A program made the position numbers and the translations under genes. DNA of 37,687 nt, from positions 1 through 37,687 of the forward strand of contig CAIYWI010000039.1 of NCBI GenBank assembly GCA_903929885.1, written 5' to 3'. Shown here piece after piece: positions 31,142 through 37,687 of the stretch (positions are counted from its first letter, which is position 1; every line of letters starts with the position of its first letter). The notes beneath the pieces were generated by a model that was not told the origin of the DNA, did no database searches, and saw only the letters and a program-made list of their open reading frames with translations. This DNA is from an uncultured Phycisphaerales bacterium (GTDB lineage: Bacteria > Planctomycetota > Phycisphaerae > Phycisphaerales > UBA1924).

Positions 31142-32455
31142 ATGACGCCCACCCCCGGCCGCGCCCGTTCCGGAAAGATCAACGTCCTGCTCATCGGCGG
31201 CGGCGGCCGCGAGCACGCCCTGGCCCTCAAGCTCGCCCAGTCGCCCCGCCTGGGCACGCTCTACGCCACCCACCCCGAGAACCCCGGCATCGCCGCCCTG
31301 AGCACGCCCGTCGACGTCCCCGTCAGCATCCGCGAGATCTACCGCCTCCAGCAGTTCATCGCCAAGAAGGACATCTCGCTGGTCGTCATCGGCCCGGAGG
31401 ACCCGCTCAACGAGGGATACGCCGACAAGCTCGCCGACGAGCACACCATGGTCTTCGGCCCCGTTCGTCAGGCCGCCCAGCTCGAGGGCGACAAGGCGTG
31501 GGCCAAGCACATGATGAAGGCCGCGAGCATCCCGACCGCCGAGGCCCGCGTCTTCACCGACCACGCCCAGGCCGTCGAGTACGTTCGCTCCCGCCAACAA
31601 CCCCCCGTCGTCAAGGCCGCCGGACTCGCCAAGGGCAAGGGTGTCATCGTCCCCGCCACCGTCGACGAGGCCGTCGACGCCGTCGGCCGCATGATGCTCA
31701 AGCGAGAGTTCGGCGACGCCGGTCTCAAGGTCGTCATCGAGGAGAGACTCGCCGGCCCCGAAGTCTCCGTCCTCGCCATCGTCGACGGCAAGAGTCTGCT
31801 CGTCCTGCCCCCCTGCCAGGACCACAAGCGACTCCTCGACGGCGACAAGGGCCCCAACACCGGCGGCATGGGCGCGTTCTGTCCCACGACCACGCTCTCG
31901 GAAGCCACGATGGCCCAGATCGAGGGCGAGGTCCTCGTTCCCATCATCGACGCGCTCCGCCGCGAGGGCATCGAATATCGCGGCGTGCTCTACGCCGGCC
32001 TCATGCTCACCCACGCAGGCCCCAAGGTGCTCGAGTTCAACACGCGATTCGGCGATCCCGAGTGCCAGCCCCTCATGGCTCGACTTCGCTCCGACCTCAT
32101 CGACCTGCTCGTCGCCACGTGCAGCGGCACGCTCGACCAGATCGAGGTGGCGTGGGACGCGAGACCCGCCTGCTGCGTCGTGCTCGCCAGCGAGGGCTAC
32201 CCCGACAAGCCCAAGACAGGCGTGCCCATCATGGGCCTCGAGGAAGCCGCCGCCATGCCCGACGTGCAGGTGCTCCACGCCGGCACCCGCCGCGCGCCCA
32301 ACGGCCAGATCGTCACCGCGGGCGGCCGCGTGCTCAGCGTCACCGCGCTGGGCGACACGATGGAAGAGGCACGCAAGCGCGCGTACGCCGCATGCGACAC
32401 GATCGTCTTCGCCGGCAAGCAGTTCCGCAGCGACATCGGCCTCAAGGGCGGTTGA
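31142..32455 (+). CDS. purD: Phosphoribosylamine-glycine ligase
   Basis: GAR synthetase, second step of purine synthesis: phosphoribosylamine + glycine + ATP gives GAR. In 437 residues: NVLLIGGGGREHALALKLAQS (N domain), SLVVIGPEDPLNEGYADKL, the ATP-grasp VVKAAGLAKGKGVIV, GPNTGGMGAFCP, and LEFNTRFGDPECQPLMARL with the metal-binding residues. Length and all motifs are normal. The ATG at 31142 follows TACCAT by 8 nt. No other pur gene is next to it. Confidence 0.95.
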   Translation: MTPTPGRARSGKINVLLIGGGGREHALALKLAQSPRLGTLYATHPENPGIAALSTPVDVPVSIREIYRLQQFIAKKDISLVVIGPEDPLNEGYADKLADEHTMVFGPVRQAAQLEGDKAWAKHMMKAASIPTAEARVFTDHAQAVEYVRSRQQPPVVKAAGLAKGKGVIVPATVDEAVDAVGRMMLKREFGDAGLKVVIEERLAGPEVSVLAIVDGKSLLVLPPCQDHKRLLDGDKGPNTGGMGAFCPTTTLSEATMAQIEGEVLVPIIDALRREGIEYRGVLYAGLMLTHAGPKVLEFNTRFGDPECQPLMARLRSDLIDLLVATCSGTLDQIEVAWDARPACCVVLASEGYPDKPKTGVPIMGLEEAAAMPDVQVLHAGTRRAPNGQIVTAGGRVLSVTALGDTMEEARKRAYAACDTIVFAGKQFRSDIGLKGG

Positions 32456-32723
32456 AGAGCCCGCCCGCAAGGGCGCACCAGACGTAGCCGTGGTGCGCCG
32501 CGAGTCTTCGAGCAAGCCCACGGACGAGCGCCATTTCGCGCGGGCACGGGCGCATCGCGGTGTGCCCCTGGGACGTCGACCTCGCCGCGCGTCGATGGCC
32601 GCGTCACGGCGACGTCTGTGCGTGCGTCATCACCGGGCGATTCGCGAATCGGCGCACGGCCAGGGGGCTGCCCGCAGAGCCGGGCGGCACACACGGCCAC
32701 GACCGGAGCGGGGCGGCAACGCC
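32456..32723. other. purD / DUF4340-like convergent region
   Basis: No gene is supported. Two structures are seen: a 9-bp hairpin GGCGCACCA (32472-32480) / TGGTGCGCC (32491-32499) shortly after the purD stop, and a perfect 14-bp palindrome CGATTCGCGAATCG at 32638-32651. Neither has a T-run. Confidence 0.5.
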
Positions 32724-34214
32724 TCACCCCTCCTCGGGCACCAGCGCTTCCAGCAGCGAAATCACCGGTGTCGACACCTCCGGCGCGTACACGTACCACG
32801 CCCCGCCTCGCCTGAGCACCAGCACCCGCTTGCCCCCGGGGCCCGTGCCCGTGCCCGCCGCGATCACGCAGTGGGGGCCCCGCGTCGTCAGCGGCACGAT
32901 CGTCAGCCACGCCTTGATCCCCTCGGCCGATCCAAGCGAAATCGTCGAGGCCGGCGTCGTGCACAGCAGCGTCAGCAACCGCTCGATCGTCGTCGCGTCG
33001 CGGGGCCCGCTCGCGAGCGGTCCCTTGAGCGTCCACGAATCAAGGTCGCGACTGAGCGTCACGCGACTCGCCGGGTGCTCGCCCTTGGCGATCGTCGCGC
33101 CGTCCGGCGGCGTCATCGCCGCGGCGTCGATCATGTCCTCGCCCGTGGGAATCCTCCCGAACGCGAACCGCGTCACCTCCGCCGCGGGCAACTCGAGCAC
33201 CGTCCGCATCGCCACCTTGCCCGCATCGATCTCAAGCGGCGCCAGGTCGGCCGCCGTCACCAGCATCGCCATCGGTCCCCAGAGCGTGGTCGCGTCATCC
33301 TCGAGCCGCGCCGTCGCCACCGCCATCAGCATCGTGCCCGTCGCATCCCCCGCGCCCAGCACGCGAACCTCCTGCACCAGCGAGCGCCGCGACACTTGGC
33401 CCGTGGCATCGGCTCGACTCAGCGTCGAACGCACCGTCGCGATGAGCGTCGGCGTGGTCTTCGCCACCATCTCGGCGTCTGGAACGCCGATCAGTCGCGT
33501 GGCCGACAGGGCGCTGCACGCGCGCAACACCTGAGCCGCCCCGTCCGGGTCGGCGGGAATGCGAACGTCCGGCAGCCCCCAGCGTCCGACCGACTTCTTG
33601 AGCAGCACCGTGCCCCGGATGGACTCGAGCTTCACCTCCGCCCCCTCGGCCACCGCCGCACCGGCGAAGGCCCCGGGGTTGCGCCACGCGCGGAGCGATT
33701 CGGGCTCGAACAGCCGCGCCACGTCGGCCGCGATCCGCCACGTCCCCTCCGCCCCCTCGACCTGCGCCAGCGCGGTGCCTCCGAGCCAGGTCGAGCGATC
33801 GCTCAGCACCAGCCGTCGAGGCGACGGAGCCACGCTCCATGACACCGTCGTGCCCGGCGTGAAGGCCGCATCCGTCGCCAATCTGGCCTGCTTGAGCGCG
33901 TCGCGAAGCAGTCGTGCCGCACTCCGCACCCGCGTGTCGTCGACCGGCCACGCCGGCTGTCCCGCCTCGCGAAGCACGAACCCCGCCGGGAGCGCCAAGT
34001 CCGCGGCCAAGGCCTCCACCGCCACCTCGCCGCCCGGACCGGCCGGCTTGGCGATCAACCCCATCACCGGCGTCGCCTCGAGCCGCTCGATCCACTCCGG
34101 CAGTGCGGCTGTGGCCGCCCCCGTTGCGACCTTGGGCGGCGCAAGCAGCAGCCATGCGGCGAGGGCCAGTCCGAGCGTGAGGGTTGCGGCGATGAGCGCG
34201 GTCCTGAAGTTCAT
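32724..34214 (-). CDS. Membrane-anchored DUF4340-like protein
   Basis: 496 residues with one N-terminal membrane helix (about 5-26, TALIAATLTLGLALAAWLLL) and a large extracytoplasmic part of alternating beta strands and helices. The blocks VLLKKSVGRWGLPDVRIPA followed by AAQVLRACSALSATRLIG resemble the DUF4340 pattern of a strand with Trp, then a helix; a similar block seems to recur near 395-425. DUF4340 proteins often accompany ABC-2 type (Gld-like) transporter genes, but none is adjacent here. The ATG at 34214 was chosen because the extra residues upstream precede the membrane helix oddly. No enzyme motif is seen. Confidence 0.55.
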   Translation of the reverse strand: MNFRTALIAATLTLGLALAAWLLLAPPKVATGAATAALPEWIERLEATPVMGLIAKPAGPGGEVAVEALAADLALPAGFVLREAGQPAWPVDDTRVRSAARLLRDALKQARLATDAAFTPGTTVSWSVAPSPRRLVLSDRSTWLGGTALAQVEGAEGTWRIAADVARLFEPESLRAWRNPGAFAGAAVAEGAEVKLESIRGTVLLKKSVGRWGLPDVRIPADPDGAAQVLRACSALSATRLIGVPDAEMVAKTTPTLIATVRSTLSRADATGQVSRRSLVQEVRVLGAGDATGTMLMAVATARLEDDATTLWGPMAMLVTAADLAPLEIDAGKVAMRTVLELPAAEVTRFAFGRIPTGEDMIDAAAMTPPDGATIAKGEHPASRVTLSRDLDSWTLKGPLASGPRDATTIERLLTLLCTTPASTISLGSAEGIKAWLTIVPLTTRGPHCVIAAGTGTGPGGKRVLVLRRGGAWYVYAPEVSTPVISLLEALVPEEG

Positions 34215-34281
34215 GCGGGCGTGTCCGGGTTCCGGTCCCCAAAGGTATCGGCCCCTGGGCACACGCCCAAAGACCCGCGGC

Positions 34282-34287
34282 TATACT
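34282..34287 (+). promoter_or_regulatory. -10 element of tRNA-Pro(CGG)
   Basis: TATACT, 32 nt before the tRNA. The context GCTATACTC is the same as upstream of tRNA-Ala(CGC). A hairpin CTTGGAA/TTCCAAG (about 34295-34312) occupies the 5' leader. Confidence 0.5.
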
Positions 34288-34319
34288 CCTCCCCTTGGAA
34301 CGCCGATTCCAAGACGCCA

Positions 34320-34393
34320 CGGGGTGTAGCGCAGCTTGGTAGCGCGTCTCGTTCGGGTCGAGAAGGTCGCTGGTTCGAATCCAGTCACCCCGA
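34320..34393 (+). tRNA. tRNA-Pro (anticodon CGG)
   Basis: 74 nt: acceptor CGGGGTG/CACCCCG, D-arm GCGC...GCGC, anticodon stem TCTCG/CGAGA with loop TTCGGGT (anticodon CGG, codon CCG), T-arm GCTGG/CCAGT (one G-U) with TTCGAAT, discriminator A. CCA is not encoded. The C1-G72 pair is typical of bacterial tRNA-Pro. Confidence 0.95.
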
Positions 34394-34402
34394 TTAACGC
34401 CA

Positions 34403-34434
34403 AACGCCGCAGGCCCAAGGGCTTGCGGCGTTTT
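34403..34434 (+). terminator. Intrinsic terminator of tRNA-Pro(CGG)
   Basis: Near-perfect 14-bp stem AACGCCGCAGGCCC / GGGCTTGCGGCGTT with one G-U, followed by TTTT, starting 9 nt after the tRNA. Confidence 0.8.
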
Positions 34435-34572
34435 GCGTTGGGCTGGCCACGAGGTCAATCACGTAGCCCCAAGCCCGGAATCGCCGTGAAGAGCGAGGGA
34501 CCGGGTCCGCCCTCGGCCCGCCAGCACCAGTCTGCGCCACCGGCGAGAGTTCCCTTCAGTGCGGGTGTCGCT

Positions 34573-35961
34573 TCAGCACCCATTCTCCCACCGGTCGAAG
34601 AAGGCCTGAACGTCGCCGAAGTCCACGCCGCCGTCGGCGTTGAAGTCGGCTGGGCAGGCAACCGAGAAGTCGGCGGACGTGCTGTAGGTGCTGCAGCCAC
34701 ACGGGTCGGTCACCGCACATCGGAAGGGGCCGGTGAAGCCCGGTGCGGCACGTAGCACGGTGAACACAGCACCATTCGCGTTGGCGTACCCGCCCCCATC
34801 AACCAGGTCGATCCACGCCCCCGGAGCATCGGGATCGGCCACCGATTGGTTGCGGCGCTGCCAGCGATAGGTCAGCGCGTGAGCGCACCCCGTGGTCGAG
34901 GTTGCCGTCACCACGAATGCGACGGGAACGTCGGCTGCAACGGCCTGATCCACCGGTTGAACCGTGATCACGGGGGTGCCGAAGGCCAGTTCCCACTGGT
35001 CCTGAAGCAAGGTCGCCGGCGACACGAGGCCTCCACCGAAGACCATCAGACGATGCCGACTGGCGTCATGCACCATGACACCCGCCTCCCGACGTGGTGG
35101 CGTGCCGCCAGTTTGCATCAGACGCCAGGTGCCTTCACGATACAGCCACGTGTCGTTCATCTCTCCCGAGGGGTTGCCGTACGTGCCGCCGAAGAGAACG
35201 GTGCCTCCTAGTTCTGGCGAGTATGCCATCATGTGATTGGCTCGAGCGATGGGCCCGGAGGCGCCCGAGATCATCCACGCGGCACCGACTCGTTCGAAAG
35301 TCTGACTGTTGAAACCGCAGTATTGGCCGCACGATCCGCTGAAGAGCACGAGTCGTTGGCTCGTTTCATCGAACGCCATCGGGGCATTGCCAGTCGCAGC
35401 GGGCAGTGAGGCCGTTTGGGTCCAGACACTGCCATTCCACTCCCAGCAATCGGAGAGGGCAGTCCACGAACCGTTGTACGTGAGCCCACCCGCCAGCACC
35501 ACGCGTCCGGCGACCGGGTCGTATGCCATGGCGGCACCCATGCGAGGAGTCGGGCCGGTGGTTGCGACGCGTTGCCACGTCGACCCATCCCATTCCCATG
35601 TGTCTTGATAAAAATCCCGGTAATAGGGACCGACCGTCGTGCCTGCCGATCCGCCGAAGAGCACCGTTCGACCTCGAGCGGCGTCGTACGCCATCATCGC
35701 GCCCGCCCTGCGGGAAGGTCCCGCCACGTTGACTTGCCGCCACTGGGCGCCGTCGAATGTCCACGTGTCGTTCATCTCCGCGTAGTCGGCCAGAAGCTGA
35801 CCGCCGAAGAGCACGGTTGTTTCATTCGCTGCATGGTGGGCCATCGCACAAGTCCATCGACCGGATGGCAGCGTTCCCGGGTTGTTGCTTTGCCATCGCT
35901 CGCAGGGCTGTGCGAACGCCTGGCCACAGACCATGATTCCAGCAAGAACTGCATGTTTCAC
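34573..35961 (-). CDS. Secreted Kelch-like protein with GC-type dockerin C-terminus
   Basis: 462 residues: signal peptide (1-17); about six Kelch-type repeats (about 25-325) of the form MAYDxxxGRxVLFGG then DTWEWDGSxW; an Ig/polycystin-like beta domain (about 330-430); and one dockerin-like loop CPADFNADGGVDFGDVQAFF ending RWENGC. Probably cell-surface; the propeller would bind a glycan or protein. The start is GTG at 35961 with a good AAGGAG site 8 nt upstream, unlike the leaderless genes. Base use looks less G+C-rich than in neighbours, which may mark more recent acquisition. Confidence 0.82.
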   Translation of the reverse strand: MKHAVLAGIMVCGQAFAQPCERWQSNNPGTLPSGRWTCAMAHHAANETTVLFGGQLLADYAEMNDTWTFDGAQWRQVNVAGPSRRAGAMMAYDAARGRTVLFGGSAGTTVGPYYRDFYQDTWEWDGSTWQRVATTGPTPRMGAAMAYDPVAGRVVLAGGLTYNGSWTALSDCWEWNGSVWTQTASLPAATGNAPMAFDETSQRLVLFSGSCGQYCGFNSQTFERVGAAWMISGASGPIARANHMMAYSPELGGTVLFGGTYGNPSGEMNDTWLYREGTWRLMQTGGTPPRREAGVMVHDASRHRLMVFGGGLVSPATLLQDQWELAFGTPVITVQPVDQAVAADVPVAFVVTATSTTGCAHALTYRWQRRNQSVADPDAPGAWIDLVDGGGYANANGAVFTVLRAAPGFTGPFRCAVTDPCGCSTYSTSADFSVACPADFNADGGVDFGDVQAFFDRWENGC

Positions 35962-36151
35962 GACGTTCTCTCCTTCGGTTGATGATGCCTCGAATGAATG
36001 GGTGAGTGACAGCCCACGGATCGTCCCGTCTCGTCCGTGTCGCCACTTGCATCAAGAACGGAGCGGACGCCCCGCTCCGGCCAACTGTGGTGCGCACGAA
36101 TTCGGCTTCTTCGGGTCGGGAGGTCGGCGAGGCAACATGTGCGTCGCCATC

Positions 36152-36157
36152 TAGAAT
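36152..36157 (+). promoter_or_regulatory. Possible -10 of the Calx-beta gene
   Basis: TAGAAT, 37 nt before the ATG at 36195, giving a conventional leader with CAGGG before the start. The -35 is not clear. The rest of the 233-bp divergent gap (35962-36194) shows no gene. Confidence 0.3.
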
Positions 36158-36194
36158 GAAGTGTCGGCTTCACGCCGGCAGAAAGCAGGGATCC

Positions 36195-37438
36195 ATGTTC
36201 GACCTTCTTGGCGACATTTCCCAGCCGGCTCCTGTTGAACCGCTCGAGTCGCGTCAGATGCTCGCCATCGCCGTCGTGGGCCTCCGTGCCGCTACCGCGT
36301 CGACGACCGAGGGGGGCGGCCCGTCCCGGCCCGCGGCGATTCTCGTCGAACGCAGCGGGGGTGACTTGGCCTCGCCCTTGGCTGTCTCCTTCACCCTCGG
36401 CGGCACCGCCTCCTCCGACGACTACGCGGCGCTGGTCACCGACGTCATCATTCCCGCCAAGGTCCGGTCGTTCCGCCTCCCCGTCATCGCCATCGACGAC
36501 ACCGTCGCGGAGAATCCCGAGCAAGTCGTCGTGACGGTCTCCGCCTCCGATGCTTACACGATCGTCTCCAACCGGCGCACCGCGACGGTGACGATCAACG
36601 ACAACGAACCGATCGTGTCGATCTCGAGATCCAAGGACGCCTCCGAAGGCAAGACCACCGCCACCGCCGGGGTGTTCACGATCAAACGCAGCGCCAAGGA
36701 CCTTTCGCAACCGTTCACGGTCGATCTCGTGCTGCAATCGTCACCATCGCCGACACGCTGCGACTGGCCGCCGATCAGGCGATGGGCATCATGGCCGATT
36801 CGGTGCGAACCTATCGCTACCAGGCCGACGGCACCGTCGATGGCATGCGAGGAACCGACGCCGGCACGGCGACCTTCACTGCCACTCGCGAGGGATCGCG
36901 GGGCATCCTGAGCATCCGCATCGTCTCCGACACCGATCCTTCCGACCCCTTTGCGCTCGATTCGCTCGCCATCGAGCAACGCATCGACGGTGCGTACCTC
37001 TCGCTCCGCGGCGTCGACCTCGAGGGCTCCGGGTCCGGCGATTGGAACCTTGATCCCATCCGCCTCTCCCCCTCCACGCTGACAAGCAGCGTCTCGTCGA
37101 GATCATCCTTCTCGCTGGCCTCCGCCGAGGGTTCGGTCGGCGGCACCGTCTCGATCAACGCGGGCATCGCCTCCGCCCGACGCATCGTCACGCCCGCGGG
37201 CACGTTCAACGCGCGCTCGTTCACCATCGGGCTCAAGGCCAAGGGTTCGGGCCTGATCGCGAGCGGCGGCGCCTCCCAGCCCTTCACCTTCGACCTCTCG
37301 TTCGGGGCATCGTTCTTCTTCACCGACGACGCGGGCGTGGTGCGAGCCACGCAATCGCTCGAAGCCACGATCCGAGGCGGCGGCGAAACGCACAAGGCCA
37401 AGGCCACCGTGGTCTTCGATCTGGCGGCGGTGGGGTGA
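36195..37438 (+). pseudogene. Broken Calx-beta surface protein with planctomycete export signature
   Basis: Starts MFDLLGDISQ then PLESRQMLA, the N-terminal signature of planctomycete exported proteins. One full Calx-beta domain follows (to about 36600, ending RTATVTINDN), then the start of a second (FTIKRSAKDLSQPFTVDLVL). At about 36725-36740 the reading frame must move to the next frame to continue (AAIVTIADTLRLAADQ...), which resembles the end of a Calx-beta repeat. The middle of the second domain (about 50-60 residues) seems deleted out of frame. The second frame runs on to 37438, with a beta-rich region and no stop. Either the gene is inactivated or the repeat collapsed in assembly. Two shorter frames, 36195-36911 and 36782-37438, cover it. 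Confidence 0.72.
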
Positions 37439-37470
37439 GAAGCCCGGGCCAACAGCCCGCGGCGGCACGA

Positions 37471-37535
37471 CTCGGGCACTCTTCGGGGATGCCCGAGCAT
37501 CCGCTCGGGCCCTCGCGACGGTCATGCCCGTCGCG
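37471..37535. other. Overlapping hairpins between the Calx-beta gene and tRNA-Ala(CGC)
   Basis: CTCGGGCA (37471-37478), TGCCCGAGC (37490-37498) and GCTCGGGC (37503-37510) give two mutually exclusive hairpins that share the middle arm. A third hairpin, CGCGACGG (37514-37521)/CCGTCGCG (37528-37535), follows. The convergent position suggests termination from both sides, but there is no T-run. Confidence 0.5.
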
Positions 37536-37557
37536 AATCAGCGAGACGTGAAGAAAG

Positions 37558-37630
37558 TGGAGCGGAGGAGAGTCGAACTCCCGACCTCATCATTGCGAAC
37601 GATGCGCTCTACCAACTGAGCTACCGCCCC
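37558..37630 (-). tRNA. tRNA-Ala (anticodon CGC)
   Basis: 73 nt on the minus strand: acceptor GGGGCGG/CCGCTCC (one G-U), D-arm GCTC...GAGC, anticodon stem CATCG/TGATG with loop TTCGCAA (anticodon CGC, codon GCG), T-arm GGGAG/CTCCT with TTCGACT, discriminator A. CCA is not encoded. Confidence 0.95.
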
Positions 37631-37677
37631 ATCGTGAATGTGTCGATCCGGCCGTGGGCGGCCTTTTCGAGGGGTCG

Positions 37678-37683
37678 AGTATA
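37678..37683 (-). promoter_or_regulatory. -10 element of tRNA-Ala(CGC)
   Basis: TATACT on the minus strand, about 48 nt before the tRNA, in the same GCTATACTC context as the tRNA-Pro promoter. The -35 lies outside the window. Confidence 0.5.
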
Positions 37684-37687
37684 GCGC

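Noticed and set aside
36195-37438. Programmed frameshift in the Calx-beta gene
   Set aside because: There is no slippery heptamer or clear downstream pseudoknot at the join, and part of the repeat is missing, which a frameshift alone would not explain.
29702-37630. Two tRNA-Ala genes as ends of an integrated island
   Set aside because: They are different isoacceptors, the shared sequence is ordinary tRNA similarity, and no integrase or direct att repeat is seen; purD lies between them.
1-37687. CRISPR array, prophage, transposase or toxin-antitoxin genes
   Set aside because: Looked for on both strands; no spaced direct repeats of CRISPR type, and no transposase, integrase or phage structural motifs in any frame.

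Overview
The window is a G+C-rich bacterial chromosome segment, densely coding on both strands. It most likely comes from a planctomycete of the class Phycisphaerae. The evidence is three secreted proteins ending in dockerin-like calcium loops with a terminal Gly-Cys, an N-terminal PLESRQMLA export signature, arrays of D-C-N-x-N-G-x-P-D-E-C repeats, and a sigma factor/FHA/kinase-like signalling cluster. It is ordinary chromosome, with no phage, plasmid, IS or CRISPR signature.

Layout. 0-6 kb: DsbD (-), FliM (+), DNA polymerase III delta-prime (+), ribosomal protein bS18 (-), and a coupled rhodanese/MauE-type membrane protein pair (-). 6-10 kb: a DUF1573 protein (-), then the 5-oxoprolinase operon pxpB-pxpC-pxpA (+). 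10-15.4 kb: glyS with an HMG-CoA-lyase-like gene (-), the overlapping trio BFN nuclease-like / truD / HAD phosphatase (-), and a 7Fe ferredoxin (+). 15.4-22.6 kb: a repeat-rich GC-dockerin protein (-), an O-antigen-ligase-like protein (+), sucD (+), and a PLP decarboxylase overlapping a cyclodeaminase-like gene (+). 22.6-25.5 kb: the operon pseudokinase, tail-anchored FHA protein, FliA-like sigma factor (-), facing a CMD/AhpD-like protein (+). 25.5-37.7 kb: an ABC exporter with a duplicated zinc-finger protein (-), a beta-propeller GC-dockerin protein (-), tRNA-Ala(GGC), a glycosyltransferase (-), purD (+), a DUF4340-like lipoprotein-sized membrane-anchored protein (-), tRNA-Pro(CGG), a Kelch GC-dockerin protein (-), a broken Calx-beta protein (+) and tRNA-Ala(CGC).

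Two observations stand out. First, about a dozen genes have no Shine-Dalgarno sequence but carry a TAnnnT hexamer 5-10 nt before the start codon, the arrangement expected for leaderless mRNAs. Genes inside operons instead use ATGA/GTGA overlaps or clear GGAG-type sites. Second, the 22.8-25.1 kb operon encodes a kinase-fold protein that has lost every catalytic residue I can align, stop-start coupled to a membrane FHA protein and followed by a sigma factor. It looks like a signalling module that cannot phosphorylate by the usual chemistry. All calls come from reading sequence and translations; no database search was run.
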